From positions 372,001 through 436,000 of the forward strand of contig CAVRED010000001.1 of the NCBI GenBank assembly GCA_963719975.1: a stretch of DNA of 64,000 nucleotides. Direction: 5' to 3'. The position numbers and the translations under genes are program-made. The notes beneath the pieces were generated by a model. The model saw nothing but the letters and a program-made list of their open reading frames with translations. It was not told the DNA's origin and ran no database searches. The DNA is from Poindextera sp963719975 (GTDB lineage: Bacteria; Pseudomonadota; Alphaproteobacteria; Caulobacterales; Caulobacteraceae). Below, one piece after another: positions 25,296-35,057 of this stretch; position 1 is the first letter of the stretch; every line of letters starts with the position of its first letter.

Positions 25296-25964
25296 ATGCG
25301 CCGGTTCGTCCTTTTCGCGGCCGCGGCCGCTCTTGCGCTCGCCACCGGGACGCATGCCAGCGCCCAGCTCTTCGGCCCCAAGAGGCCGCCGGCTCAGCAA
25401 CAGCAGCAGCCTACGGACATGGCCGCGACCTGCGCCCAGCTGAAGTCGATGCCCAATTCGCCGATGACCTACGACCAGTGCATTCAGATGGCGGCCTCGC
25501 AGCAGGCGATGCAGGCGGCGCAGAACGACCCCAGCGCCATGCGCCCAGGCGACGAGGCCATGACGTGCGACCAGATCAAGGCCGAGTTCGCCGCCAATGG
25601 CGGCCTCAACGTCGACAAGACTCAAGTCGCCCAGGCGCAGACCGCTGGCCAGAACCTCATCGCTGCGAACAATCAGGTGGAGGCCGATGCGCGCGCCATG
25701 CAGGCGCGGGAATCGGCGACAGATGCCGCCGCCGCGGCCGCCGGCATGACGCCGTTCGGGGGGCCCGCCGCCGCGGCCGCGCAGGCGCAGAGCGTCGCCG
25801 ACCAGGCAGCCCTGAACGCGGAGGCGAAGCAGAAGCTGGGTCCCGCTCAGCAGCAGGCGATGGCCGCCACCACGAACATGACCAGCAACATCGCCGCGCA
25901 GATGCAGGCCAACCCGCGCCAGGCCCGGCTGGTGAGCCTGGCCGAGCAGAAGAACTGCCGCTAG
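25296..25964 (+). CDS. exported Gln/Ala-rich hypothetical protein
   Basis: This 222-residue protein starts with a clear signal peptide (MRRFVLFAAAAALALATG, cleavage after about ASA at residue 23). A glutamine run follows near residues 34-38. The mature part is low in complexity, dominated by Ala, Gln and Met, and predicted to be helical, with a few cysteines (TCAQLKS, YDQCIQM, MTCDQIK, KNCR). CGGAGG lies ten bases before the ATG. I know no function. It could be a periplasmic coiled protein. It ends four bases from the carboxylesterase stop. Confidence 0.62.
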   Translation: MRRFVLFAAAAALALATGTHASAQLFGPKRPPAQQQQQPTDMAATCAQLKSMPNSPMTYDQCIQMAASQQAMQAAQNDPSAMRPGDEAMTCDQIKAEFAANGGLNVDKTQVAQAQTAGQNLIAANNQVEADARAMQARESATDAAAAAAGMTPFGGPAAAAAQAQSVADQAALNAEAKQKLGPAQQQAMAATTNMTSNIAAQMQANPRQARLVSLAEQKNCR

Positions 25965-25968
25965 CCGC

Positions 25969-27522
25969 CTAGCGCGGCGGCGACTTCGACGCCATGGCGG
26001 CGATGGGGTCGAGCTTGGCCCGGTCGAAGTCGCGATCGACAACCGGGCCATCGTTCCCGAACTCCATTACGCCGTCGCCGGGTTCCGCCTTCGGCCAGCG
26101 CGGCCCGCCGGCGGCGCCGGGGTGGCCAGTCTTGCCGAACGCCACCCAATAGGCGTGCGCCGCTCGCGCGATCACCTCGTCCGCGGGCGTGGCCGCCGAG
26201 ACGTGGAAGCTTCCGTAAGTCATGTCCGTCTTGGGCAGGGCGTCGAACACGTAGCCGATCTCTCCGCCGTGGCGCACACCCATCGAGGTGGGGCGCTGGG
26301 CCGCGGGCACGTAGGAGAAGTAGTAGACAAAGGTAGGGATGCCTCGCTCGGCGTTCTCGCGCGCGAGGTAGCGATTCGGCTCGATCACCGTGCGAAGCGT
26401 GGTCAGCGCCGCCGCGGCCTTCGCCGGGTCGCCGTTCCCGTAGAGCGTCACGGCGGCGTCCTTGCCGGCGCCGAGGCGATCCAGGACCGCGTCAGGGTGC
26501 GTCGCGACGTCGGGAAACAGGCTCGCCTCATAGCTGTTGCCGCCGGCCAGGTAAGGCACGCGCGCCTGATGTCCCCGCGCGAAACCCTCGCCGGGCGCCT
26601 CCGATGCGACGACCCCATCAATGATCGGACCCGTGCCGGCGTCGCCCAGGCCCTTGATTGGCGCCATCACCGCGTCGGCAGGCAGTGCGCGCAGGGCCTT
26701 CGCGGCCGCCGCGTCGTCGCCGGTGACGCCGAGGCCCTTCATGAAGGCGGCGCCGGTCACCTCGGCGTCGGCCAGCGGGTGGGCCTGGGTGCGCCCGAAC
26801 CCCGACTCGGACGCGGCGCGGATGAAGAGGCCCCGCGCCTTCGGCGAGACCATGAGGAAGTTCACCGAGATGGCGCCGGCGGACTCACCGAACACGGTCA
26901 CCTCGCGCGGGTCGCCGCCGAAAGCGGCGATGTTGCTGCGGACCCACTTCAGCGCGGCGATCTGGTCGGCGAAGCCGTAGTCGGAGAGCGCGCCCTCCGG
27001 GTTGGTGTTGGCCAGCGCCGGATGGGCGAAGAAGCCCAGGCGGCCGAGGCGGTAGTTGAAGGTCACCAGTACAACGCCGTCCTGGGCGAACCGGGTCCCG
27101 TCGTAGTTGTTCGCCGATCCGCCGATAAACGCGCCGCCATAGATCCAGACCATCACCGGCAGCTTCGCGCCGCGAGGCCTGTGGGTCGGCGTGAACACGT
27201 TGATGGTCAGGCAGTCCTCGCTCAGCTTTACGCCCGGCCGCACCAGGAAGGTCGTCATTTGCAGGCAGGCGGGGCCGTAGTCGCTGGCGTCACGGACGCC
27301 CGGCCATGGCCGGACCGGCTGCGGCGCCCTCCAGCGCAAAGCGCCGACGGGCGGGGCGGCGAAGGGGATGTCCTTGAAGCTCGCGACGCCGTCCTTGACC
27401 ACGCCCTTCAGGGCGCCATCGTGGATCCTGAGCCGGTCGGGCGACGCCCCGGCCGCCGTCGCTAGAACAAGCCCGGTCACAAGGCCGAGAACTGCCGCAC
27501 TCCATCTCTGCACTGGCGTCAT
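25969..27522 (-). CDS. exported type-B carboxylesterase/lipase family protein
   Basis: This 517-residue alpha/beta hydrolase has a signal peptide (residues 1-27, ending ATAAGAS). The family signature is complete: EDCLTINVFTP near residue 110, the oxyanion loop VWIYGGAFIGG, nucleophile elbow FGESAGAISV, and the histidine region GVRHGGEIGYVF. It probably hydrolyses carboxylic esters in the periplasm or outside the cell. I use the ATG at 27520-27522 because it begins the signal peptide; the frame is open 30 codons further without sense. It lies in a run of hydrolase genes. Confidence 0.88.
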   Translation of the reverse strand: MTPVQRWSAAVLGLVTGLVLATAAGASPDRLRIHDGALKGVVKDGVASFKDIPFAAPPVGALRWRAPQPVRPWPGVRDASDYGPACLQMTTFLVRPGVKLSEDCLTINVFTPTHRPRGAKLPVMVWIYGGAFIGGSANNYDGTRFAQDGVVLVTFNYRLGRLGFFAHPALANTNPEGALSDYGFADQIAALKWVRSNIAAFGGDPREVTVFGESAGAISVNFLMVSPKARGLFIRAASESGFGRTQAHPLADAEVTGAAFMKGLGVTGDDAAAAKALRALPADAVMAPIKGLGDAGTGPIIDGVVASEAPGEGFARGHQARVPYLAGGNSYEASLFPDVATHPDAVLDRLGAGKDAAVTLYGNGDPAKAAAALTTLRTVIEPNRYLARENAERGIPTFVYYFSYVPAAQRPTSMGVRHGGEIGYVFDALPKTDMTYGSFHVSAATPADEVIARAAHAYWVAFGKTGHPGAAGGPRWPKAEPGDGVMEFGNDGPVVDRDFDRAKLDPIAAMASKSPPR

Positions 27523-27590
27523 CCCCCATCGAGTCGTTCTTTGCACGCGCAAGGCTACGAAGCCGGTCGCTGCGCTGTAAAGGTGCGGCT

Positions 27591-28620
27591 TTAGGCGGGC
27601 AGGTCGCGCCAAGCCGGGGGGCCATCGCCCTCCCAGCTGGTCGCCTCGTAGACCCCGCGGGCGATCGCGCGGGCGAGGCAGTCGGCGGCCAGCGCGCCAA
27701 TGCGCGCGATGGTCAGGTTCACCGGCTCGGCCAGCGCGCGCCGGGCTGTCGACAGCGCGAACACGACGTCGCCGTCGAAGGGCGCATGCGCCGGCCGGAT
27801 CGCGCGGGCCAGGCCGTCCTGCGCCATGATCGCGACGCGCTTGGCCTGAGCCTGGGTGAGGGCGATGTTGGTCGCGACGCAGGCGATCGTCGTGTTGCGC
27901 GGGCCTATATTGGCCAACCGGTCGGCCGCCCAGTCGTCGGGGAGGGCGGCAAGACCTGCAGGCCCGAGGCCGCCGAACTCGGCGTCGAGCTCGAACGGCG
28001 CGGCCCAGAACGCGCGCGATCCGTGCGCGGTCGCCGAGCCGCCGGCGTTCACCGCCGCGATCGCGCCGACGATGATCCCGTCGGCGGTGATCGCAGAGGC
28101 TGAGCCCGTCCCACCCTTGAGCGGTCCGACGCGCGCGCCGAAACCGGCGCCAGCCGTACCCAGGGCGAAGTCCTCGGCCGCCGCGGCCAAGGCCGCTTTG
28201 GCGAGGCGGCGATAGGGCGGATCCTCGCCCCAGTCCTTCGCGCCCCCGTTGGCGAGATCGAACAGAATGGCGGCAGGCACGATCGGCGAGGGTGGGGCCG
28301 GGCTGGAGGGCGCCAGGCGAAAGCCGACGCCGCGCGCGCCGAGCACGGCGGCGACGGCGTCTGCGGCCGCCAGGCCATAGACCGAGCCGCCGGAGAGGAC
28401 GACCGCGTCAGCGTGCTCGACTAGAAGTCTCCGGCGAAAGCGCATCGGTCTCGCGGGTGCCGGGCGCGCCGCCGGCGACGTCGCAGGCTGCGATGGCCGG
28501 CTCGTCGGGCAGGATGACGGTGACCCCGGAGCGGGCGGCGACGTCGTGCGCCTGTCCGACCTTCAGGCCAGGCACGTCGGTGATCAGGTTGCGTGGTCCG
28601 GCGCCTGGCGTGTCGCTCAT
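27591..28620 (-). CDS. P1 family peptidase (DmpA/BapA-like aminopeptidase), frame break at 28424-28429
   Basis: P1 (DmpA) enzymes are self-processing N-terminal-nucleophile aminopeptidases. The N-terminal frame gives NLITDVPGLKVGQAHD and GGAPGTRETDALSPET, and the next frame continues with LVEHADAVVLSGGSVYGLAAADAV to the end. Removing one base in GAAGTC (28424-28429, plus strand) restores ALSPETLVEHADAV and a GANTC site, giving about 342 residues. The processing nucleophile is probably in the later NTTIACVATNIALT region. It is a single gene with a likely sequencing error. Its start is about 100 bases from the divergent gamma-glutamyltransferase gene. Confidence 0.85.
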
Positions 28621-28722
28621 GCGGGCGATGCATGCCCCCGCGGCCCGATTGAGTCCATCGGCGGGTTTCAAGCCGAGCGCAAATGGCTATCTATGCGGGG
28701 TCCTCCTGAAGAGCCGCCCGCA

Positions 28723-30429
28723 ATGCGTTCACTCACAGCCCTCGTCCTCGCTCTTGCTCTGGGGTTCGCTCCCGTCGCGGGCGCCCAGCCCGCGCCGGGC
28801 GATGGGCAGGCCTCGACCGAGCCCCACGCGATGGTCGCGGCGGCCAATCCCCTGGCCGTCGCCGCGGGCGTGAAGGTCCTGCGCGAAGGCGGCTCGGCGA
28901 TCGACGCAGCGGTCGCCGTGCAAGCGGTGCTGGGCCTGGTCGAGCCACAGAGCTCGGGTCTCGGCGGCGGCGCTTTCATGGTCTACTACGACGCCAAGAC
29001 CCGGAAGGTGATCTCCTACAACGGGCGCGAGACGGCCCCGGCCGGCGCCGGCCCCGGCCTGTTCCTCGACGATGCGGGAAAGCCGTTGCCGTTCCGCAAC
29101 GCGGTGGTCTCCGGGCGGGCGACAGGCGCGCCGGGCGCGGTGGCCATGCTCGCGAGGGCGCACGACGAGCACGGCATCCTGCCTTGGTCGGCGCTGTTCG
29201 GCGACGCGCAGTCCCTTGCCGCCAAGGGATTTGTCGTCAGCCCGAGGCTCGCCGCCGAGCTCGCCTACCCCTCGGCGGAGTCCACCCAGCCCGACGTGGT
29301 CGCCTATTTCACCAAGGCTGACGGGACGAAGGTCAAGGAAGGCGACGTCCTGAGGAACCCGGCCTATGCGGCGATGCTGCGGCGGCTGGCGGCCGAGGGG
29401 CCAAGGGCGCTCTACCAGGGCAAGGTCGCCCGGGAGATCGTGACCCGGGTGCACGCCGACCCGCTGCCGGGGTCGCTCTCGACCGCCGACCTGGCGAGCT
29501 ACCGCCCGAAGGTCACGCCGGCGCTGTGCCGGCCCTACCGCGCCTTCATCGTGTGCACCGCGCCGGATCCGGCCGGCGGCTCGGCGTTGCTCGAGGGTCT
29601 CGGCATTCTCGAGCGGACCGATATCGACAAGCGCGGACCCGCCGACCCGCAAGCCTGGTTCGAACTCGCCCAGGCGGAGCGGCTGATGTACGCCGATCGT
29701 GAGCTGTACGACGGCGATCCGTCGTTCGTGAACGTGCCGGTCGACGGCCTGCTGAGCCCCTCCTACCTCGCCAGCCGCGCGGCCCTTATCGGGACCGAGG
29801 CCGGGCCGCCGCCCGAGGCCGGCGTGCCGCCCGGCGCCTCGAAGGAGGCCATCGCCCAGGCCTACGAGCCCGGGGGCACCTCGCACATGACCATCGTCGA
29901 CGCGCGCGGCGATGTCTTGTCCATGACCACCACCGTGGAGAGCCTTTTCGGCACCGGCCGGATGGTGGAGGGGTTCTTCCTCAACAACCAGCTGACCGAC
30001 TTCTCGTTCAGCCCGACGACCGCGACCGGCGCTCCCCTTGCCAACGCCGTCGCCGCCGACAAGCGCCCGCGCTCGGCGATGGCGCCGGTGATCGTGACCG
30101 ACCGGAAAGGCCGCTTCGTCGCCGCTCTCGGCTCGCCGGGCGGGCCGGCCATCCTCGCCTACGACCTGAAGGCTCTGGTCGGCGTCCTCGACTGGCGCCT
30201 CTCCATGCAGGACGCGGTCGCCCTGCCGAACCTCGTCGCGCGGGGGTCGAACTTCAACGCCGAGGCGGACAAGTTCGCGCCAGGCGTGGTCGACGCGCTC
30301 GCCCAGCATGGGGTCCACCTTACCAAGGGCTTCGGCGAGAACTCCGGCCTGCACGGCATCGAGGTCCACGACGGCATGCTCGAAGGCGGGGCGGACCCGA
30401 GACGCGAGGGCGTGGCCCGCGGGTTCTAG
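28723..30429 (+). CDS. ggt: gamma-glutamyltransferase, exported
   Basis: This 568-residue periplasmic enzyme transfers or hydrolyses gamma-glutamyl groups, for example from glutathione. A signal peptide begins at the ATG at 28723 (MRSLTALVLALALGFAPVAGA); this decides the start, since upstream codons are unconserved. The precursor is expected to self-cleave at the threonine of GGTSHMTIVDARG (about residue 386). The SSGLGGGAFMVYYD and NGRETAPAGA segments and the late LGSPGGPAI loop are family motifs. Its stop is interlocked with that of the convergent histidine kinase gene in CTAG at 30426-30429. Confidence 0.92.
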   Translation: MRSLTALVLALALGFAPVAGAQPAPGDGQASTEPHAMVAAANPLAVAAGVKVLREGGSAIDAAVAVQAVLGLVEPQSSGLGGGAFMVYYDAKTRKVISYNGRETAPAGAGPGLFLDDAGKPLPFRNAVVSGRATGAPGAVAMLARAHDEHGILPWSALFGDAQSLAAKGFVVSPRLAAELAYPSAESTQPDVVAYFTKADGTKVKEGDVLRNPAYAAMLRRLAAEGPRALYQGKVAREIVTRVHADPLPGSLSTADLASYRPKVTPALCRPYRAFIVCTAPDPAGGSALLEGLGILERTDIDKRGPADPQAWFELAQAERLMYADRELYDGDPSFVNVPVDGLLSPSYLASRAALIGTEAGPPPEAGVPPGASKEAIAQAYEPGGTSHMTIVDARGDVLSMTTTVESLFGTGRMVEGFFLNNQLTDFSFSPTTATGAPLANAVAADKRPRSAMAPVIVTDRKGRFVAALGSPGGPAILAYDLKALVGVLDWRLSMQDAVALPNLVARGSNFNAEADKFAPGVVDALAQHGVHLTKGFGENSGLHGIEVHDGMLEGGADPRREGVARGF

Positions 30430-31949
30430 CTCTTCGCCCGCGCCCGCTTCGCCGTGCGCTCGTCGTCCGGCGTCGGCGGCGCCGCCGGCAGGCGCACCTC
30501 GAACACCGAGCCCATCGGCCCTGTCTCGGCGAGGGTCAGGTCGCCGCCTTGCGCCTGCGCGAGTTCACGGGCGATGGCGAGCCCCAGGCCCGCCCCCTCC
30601 GGTCGGCCGGACCCCGCGAACGGCTGGAACAGCTTGGGCTGGACGCGCTCGGGCACGCCAGGGCCGTTGTCGGCGACGCGCACGACCAGCAGCGCGCCCT
30701 CTTCCACCAGACTGACCGAGATCATGCCCTTGCGCCCGGCGCCGGGATCGCTCTGGATCGCCTCGCGGCCGTTGCGCATGAGGTTGACCAGGATGCGGTG
30801 CAGCTGCTCCGGGTCGGCGTTGACGCACGCTGTGCGGGGCGCCGACGAGCGCAGGCAGACGCCCTCGGCGGTCAGACCGGCGTCCTCGGCGGCGGCGTCC
30901 AAGGCGGGCGCCAGTCTGAGCACCGCCGGCGCCGGCGCCGGCTCCTCGCTCTTGCCATAGGCCAAGACGCCGGTGGCCAGCTTGATCGCGCGGTCCAGCG
31001 CCCTCTCCAGCCTCGGCAGCGCCTGAGCGACTTTCGGGTCTCCGGATTGCGCCATCCGCTCCGAAGCCATCCTGGCGCTCGTCAGCATGTTGCGGAGGTC
31101 GTGATTGATCTTCGCCACCGCCTCGCCCAACGCCGCCAGCCTTGCGCGGGCGTTGAGCGCCGTGCGCAGGTCGGCCTGCATGCGGTCGAGCTCGGCCTCG
31201 GCGCGGCCGATCTCGTCGCGCCGCCCGGATGGGTGGATGGTCGCCTGGGGGTCCTCGGGGTCGGCGCGAAAGCGCTCCATCGAGCGTGTGATGCGCTGCA
31301 TCGGCAGCACGAAGAAGAAGTTGAGCAACAGAAAGAGCGAGCCGGCGATCACGACGGCGAAGATGGCGGCCACCCCGACGAGGCTCAGGAGATAGTTGGC
31401 AAGCGCGACCTTCAGCGGCGCGTCGGGCGCGACGATTTCGACGAAGTCGCCGTCGCGGAACTGCGGTTTGGCGACAACGCGCACCATGCGGTTGCGCCCG
31501 CCAAAGAGGGTCTCGAACGGCGCTGTCCAAGACAGCGGCGAAGCGCCTTCGCGCAGATCGACGAGGTAGGGCGGATGCGCCATTGGCGGTCCGGCCAACA
31601 GCAGCCGTTGCACGCCCTCGCTCTGCAGCCTGATCGAAACCACCCCCGAACCGCTCACTAGCTCATGGGCGAGCTTGTCCGAGATCACCTTGTTCGGCGC
31701 CGCCTCGATCGCCAGCGAAGCGAGTTCCCCGGCTCGGACGCGATCGTAGAGCCACTGGTCCTCATACTGCGCCAGCGTCGGCGGCAGCGTAATCGCGCCG
31801 AGCAGGGCGACGAACAAGATGGTGACGATCACCAATCGCGAAGACAGGCCGCCCGGCCAGAAGAACCGGCGGGCGGCGCGCGCCACCTCGGCCTCCGGAC
31901 GCCGGTTCGGTCCTCGCCCGGCCTTCGCGGGGTTTCCAGCGTCCGCCAT
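30426..31949 (-). CDS. membrane sensor histidine kinase (orphan)
   Basis: This 507-residue kinase has a first membrane helix near residues 43-65 (LVIVTILFVALLGAITLPP), a periplasmic domain of about 125 residues, a second helix near 190-220, a HAMP-like region, an unusual H-box (AKINHDLRNMLTSARMA) and an HATPase domain (NLMRNGREAI, VADNGPGVP, GLGLAIARELAQAQGG). The H-box HDLRN variant is seen in a minority of kinases. No response regulator is adjacent, so the partner is unknown. I start it at the ATG at 31947-31949; the frame stays open well upstream without sense. Confidence 0.85.
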   Translation of the reverse strand: MADAGNPAKAGRGPNRRPEAEVARAARRFFWPGGLSSRLVIVTILFVALLGAITLPPTLAQYEDQWLYDRVRAGELASLAIEAAPNKVISDKLAHELVSGSGVVSIRLQSEGVQRLLLAGPPMAHPPYLVDLREGASPLSWTAPFETLFGGRNRMVRVVAKPQFRDGDFVEIVAPDAPLKVALANYLLSLVGVAAIFAVVIAGSLFLLLNFFFVLPMQRITRSMERFRADPEDPQATIHPSGRRDEIGRAEAELDRMQADLRTALNARARLAALGEAVAKINHDLRNMLTSARMASERMAQSGDPKVAQALPRLERALDRAIKLATGVLAYGKSEEPAPAPAVLRLAPALDAAAEDAGLTAEGVCLRSSAPRTACVNADPEQLHRILVNLMRNGREAIQSDPGAGRKGMISVSLVEEGALLVVRVADNGPGVPERVQPKLFQPFAGSGRPEGAGLGLAIARELAQAQGGDLTLAETGPMGSVFEVRLPAAPPTPDDERTAKRARAKS

Positions 31950-31989
31950 GAACGAATGGGTTACTGCACGCCGCAGGTGCGGGCAACGC

Positions 31990-32196
31990 TCAGGCGCCCG
32001 CCCGGCGCCGAAGGTGGCGCATCGCCGCGCGGGCGAGCGCCATGAGGGCGCGCGCGATCGGGCCGATGACCAGCCTGAGCTCGATAAAGCTGTGCAGATT
32101 GAGATGCTTGTGAGTTGCCAACACGGCCTCGAGACCGGCGTGGCGATGATCGCGACGACCGCGATCAGGGCCTGTCTGAATCGCCTGAGAAACCAC
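31990..32196 (-). CDS. possible small hypothetical protein
   Basis: A 68-residue frame fills the gap between pyrD and the histidine kinase. Its C-terminal half (FIELRLVIGPIARALMALARAA, then a basic tail) is amphipathic or hydrophobic, and the N-terminal half looks random. Another frame here contains a hydrophobic stretch too, so a frame break is possible. No homologue is recognised and there is no clear ribosome-binding site. Confidence 0.25.
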   Translation of the reverse strand: MVSQAIQTGPDRGRRDHRHAGLEAVLATHKHLNLHSFIELRLVIGPIARALMALARAAMRHLRRRAGA

Positions 32197-32218
32197 AGCG
32201 CTGATGGGGAACCGCGAC

Positions 32219-33280
32219 CTAGAGGGGGTTGTCCGCGCCGACCGCCTGGGTGACGCTCGAGAAGCCGTCCGCCGCGAGCATCGCTGCGAGATCCCGCCGG
32301 ATCCGGCCCACGAGGCCCGGCCCCGCGAAGACCAGCGCCGAGTAGAGCTGCACCGCGTGCGCGCCCGCCCGGATCTTCAAATAGGCGTCGCGGCCGCTGG
32401 CGACGCCGCCTGCGCCGACCAGGGCGAGGCGTCCGCGGGCGGCGCGGTGGAAACGGCCGAGCTGCTCGGTCGATAGCGCCATCAGTGGCGCGCCGGAGAG
32501 GCCGCCAGGCTCGCTGCGGGCGGGTGACCTGAGGGTGGAGGGCCGGCTCAGCGTGGTGTTGCCGACGATGATCCCGTCCACGCGGTGGGCGACCGCCGCC
32601 TCGACGATCGGGGCGATCTCGTCGGCCTCGAGGTCGGGTGCGACCTTCAGGAAGATCGGGCGCGCACCGTCCGCCGACGTGAGCGCCTCGCGGCTGGACG
32701 CGACGCGGTCGAGCAGCTGGGCGAGGGCGTCCGGCGCCTGCAGCGCGCGCAGGCCTGGCGTGTTCGGCGATGAGACGTTCAGAACGAAGTAGTCCGCCCG
32801 CGTCCAAAGCCGCTTCAGTCCATCGACATAGTCGGCGACCCTGTCTTCGGAGTCGCGGTTCGCGCCCACGTTGGCTCCAACCACCCCGCGCCGGGCTCGG
32901 CGGCCGAGCCGGGATGCGGCGGCGTCGAGGCCTTGGTTGTTGAAGCCAAGGCGGTTGATGATCGCGTGATCCTCTGCAAGGCGGAAGAGGCGGGGCTTGG
33001 GGTTGCCCGACTGCGGCCTCGGCGTGACCGTTCCGCATTCGACAAAGCCGAATCCAGCGGCCAGCATCGCGTCGGGAACCTGCGCGTTCTTGTCGAATCC
33101 GGCGGCGAGGCCGATGCAGTTGGCCAGGCGCAGGCCGGCCAGGTCCACGGCCAGGGCCGGATCGTCGGGGCCATGCCGCAGGCCCAGTCCCGCGCGCAGC
33201 ATCGCGACGGTCAGGCCGTGCGCTCTCTCGGGGTCCAGCCCGGCGAGCGCGCGGGCGGCGGCGTCATGCAGGACGCTCAA
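32219..33280 (-). CDS. pyrD: dihydroorotate dehydrogenase (quinone)
   Basis: This 353-residue FMN enzyme oxidises dihydroorotate to orotate in pyrimidine synthesis and passes electrons to quinone. Class 2 features are an N-terminal amphipathic helix (residues 1-30), then GLAAGFDKNAQVPDAM, GFGFVECGTVTPRPQ, a catalytic-serine loop in NVSSPNTPGLR and GGLSGAPLM. The start is a TTG codon at 33278-33280, five bases after GGGAGGGG, one of the clearest ribosome-binding sites in the window. It lies 15 bases after sixA and is probably cotranscribed with it. Confidence 0.94.
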   Translation of the reverse strand: MSVLHDAAARALAGLDPERAHGLTVAMLRAGLGLRHGPDDPALAVDLAGLRLANCIGLAAGFDKNAQVPDAMLAAGFGFVECGTVTPRPQSGNPKPRLFRLAEDHAIINRLGFNNQGLDAAASRLGRRARRGVVGANVGANRDSEDRVADYVDGLKRLWTRADYFVLNVSSPNTPGLRALQAPDALAQLLDRVASSREALTSADGARPIFLKVAPDLEADEIAPIVEAAVAHRVDGIIVGNTTLSRPSTLRSPARSEPGGLSGAPLMALSTEQLGRFHRAARGRLALVGAGGVASGRDAYLKIRAGAHAVQLYSALVFAGPGLVGRIRRDLAAMLAADGFSSVTQAVGADNPL

Positions 33281-33295
33281 TCGCCCCTCCCGACG

Positions 33296-33790
33296 TCAGG
33301 CCCGCTCGCGCCGCGGGACGAAGAAGCGGTCGAGCTTGAGTTTGCCGTTGCCGGCCTTCTCGAACACGGCGGCGGCGGCGGTTGGAAAGGCCTCGGCGAG
33401 GGTCATGGCCGCCGGGTTGCGCCCGTCCGCCGCGAGCGACAGCGCAAGCTCCTGCAGGCCAGGATTGTGGCCGACGATCATAAGGCTCGCGACCGCCTCG
33501 CCGACGGAGTTGATGGCTTCGGCGAGCGCGTCCGGGGTCGCGTGATAGAGCGCGTGCGCCGGCGCGACCTTTGCCTGCGGGAAGGCCGCGCGCGCGGCCT
33601 CCCATGTCTCCATCGCCCGCCGGGCGGTCGAGACCAGCACCAGATCCGGCGCGACGCCGGCGCGCGACAGCATCTCGCCAATCATCGCGGATTCGCGCTT
33701 GCCGCGGTCGGTCAGACCGCGCTCGAAATCCCCGCCGCCGGCTGAGGTCGTCTCGGCCTTGCCATGGCGCAGCAGGATCAGCGTGTGCAT
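33296..33790 (-). CDS. sixA: phosphohistidine phosphatase SixA-like (histidine phosphatase superfamily)
   Basis: This 164-residue protein starts with the catalytic motif LILLRHGKAE (RHG, phospho-histidine near residue 9) and has the second histidine in IVGHNPGLQELA. The short length and the fit to SixA, which removes phosphate from HPt histidines, suggest that function, but general phosphohistidine or small-molecule phosphatase activity is possible. I start at the ATG at 33788-33790, where the motif begins; the frame runs further upstream without conservation. It precedes pyrD and is divergent from metX. Confidence 0.82.
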   Translation of the reverse strand: MHTLILLRHGKAETTSAGGGDFERGLTDRGKRESAMIGEMLSRAGVAPDLVLVSTARRAMETWEAARAAFPQAKVAPAHALYHATPDALAEAINSVGEAVASLMIVGHNPGLQELALSLAADGRNPAAMTLAEAFPTAAAAVFEKAGNGKLKLDRFFVPRRERA

Positions 33791-33902
33791 CTTATGGAAC
33801 GCGTTTGGCCCCCCGCGTGGTCGAAAGCTTCTTAGACCGAACGGCCGGCCTTGCGGAAGCGACGGTTGACAGGTCGGGTCCTGGCGCGGTCCAAGGCGCG
33901 CC

Positions 33903-35057
33903 ATGGGTAAAGAGCTTGGCCTGCAGCAGATGGTCGGCGTGGACGGCGGGCTGATCCGCTTCGGCCGCGACCGGCCGCTCGTCCTGGAGTTGGGGGCAAG
34001 GCTCGCCGAGTTCGAGATCGCCTACCGCACCTATGGCCGGCTCAACGCCGAGCGCAGCAACGCGGTCCTGATCTGCCATCCATTGACCCACGACCAGCAC
34101 GTCGCCTCGGCCCATCCGCTCACGGGCAAGCCCGGCTGGTGGACGCAGGTCGTCGGCGAAGGGCGCCCGCTGGATCCGGCCAAGCATTTCATCATCTGCT
34201 CGAACGTCATCGGCGGCTGCATGGGCACGACCGGCCCAGCGTCGACAGACCCAGAGACCGATCGGCCCTATGGCCTGAGCTTCCCGATGATCACCATCGC
34301 CGACATGGTGCGCGCTCAGACGATGCTGATCGACGCGCTGGGCATCGAGACGCTGTTTGCCGTCATCGGCGGATCGATGGGCGGAATGCAGGTTTTGCAG
34401 TGGGCCTCCGACCATCCAGAGCGGGTTTTTTCGGCCGTCTGCATCGGAGCGTCGCCCCGGCACTCGGCGCAGAACATCGCCTTCCACGAGGTCGGCCGCC
34501 AGGCGATCATGGCCGATCCGGACTGGAAGGGCGGCGACTACGCGCAGGCGGGCGTGCGGCCCGAGAAGGGGCTGGCCGTCGCGCGCATGGCCGCGCACAT
34601 CACCTATCTGTCTGAGGCGGCCCTGCAGCGGAAGTTCGGCCGTGAACTGCAGCGCGACGGCCTCTCGTGGGGGTTCGACGCCGACTTCCAGGTCGAAAGC
34701 TACCTGCGCCACCAGGGCGCGAGCTTCGTCGACCGCTTCGACGCCAACAGCTACCTCTACATCACCCGCGCGATCGACTACTTCGACCTCGCCGCCAGCC
34801 GCGGCGGCATCCTCGCCGACGCGTTCACGACAGCCCGCAACGTGCGCTTCTGCGTTCTCTCGTTCACCTCCGACTGGCTCTACCCGACGGCCGAGAGCCG
34901 GGCGATCGTCCGTGCGCTGACCGCGGCCGGAGCGCGCGCCAGCTTTGTCGAGATCGAGACCGACAAGGGCCACGACGCCTTCTTCCTCGACGAGCCGGTC
35001 ATGCACCGGGCGCTGAACGGTTTCCTGGAGTTGGCGGGGCAGGCGCGGGGCCTGTGA
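33903..35057 (+). CDS. metX: homoserine O-acyltransferase MetX
   Basis: This 384-residue alpha/beta hydrolase-fold enzyme acylates homoserine to start methionine synthesis. The nucleophile elbow GGSMGGMQVLQWA holds the catalytic serine (about 159). TSDWLYP and GHDAFFLDEP hold the acid and histidine. Typical entry motifs are YRTYGRLN and NVIGGCMGTTGP. Whether it uses acetyl- or succinyl-CoA cannot be settled by eye; the metZ gene near the window start favours a succinyl route. It overlaps metW by four bases. Confidence 0.93.
   Translation: MGKELGLQQMVGVDGGLIRFGRDRPLVLELGARLAEFEIAYRTYGRLNAERSNAVLICHPLTHDQHVASAHPLTGKPGWWTQVVGEGRPLDPAKHFIICSNVIGGCMGTTGPASTDPETDRPYGLSFPMITIADMVRAQTMLIDALGIETLFAVIGGSMGGMQVLQWASDHPERVFSAVCIGASPRHSAQNIAFHEVGRQAIMADPDWKGGDYAQAGVRPEKGLAVARMAAHITYLSEAALQRKFGRELQRDGLSWGFDADFQVESYLRHQGASFVDRFDANSYLYITRAIDYFDLAASRGGILADAFTTARNVRFCVLSFTSDWLYPTAESRAIVRALTAAGARASFVEIETDKGHDAFFLDEPVMHRALNGFLELAGQARGL

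Noticed and set aside
26122..27465. A 447-codon frame antisense to the carboxylesterase
   Set aside because: Composition is typical of antisense reading in GC-rich DNA and it has no recognisable motif; the opposite strand has a full hydrolase signature.
28729..30369. A 546-codon open frame antisense to gamma-glutamyltransferase
   Set aside because: High GC favours long antisense frames; the translated sequence is Arg/Gly/His-rich with no domain, while the plus strand encodes a complete family protein.
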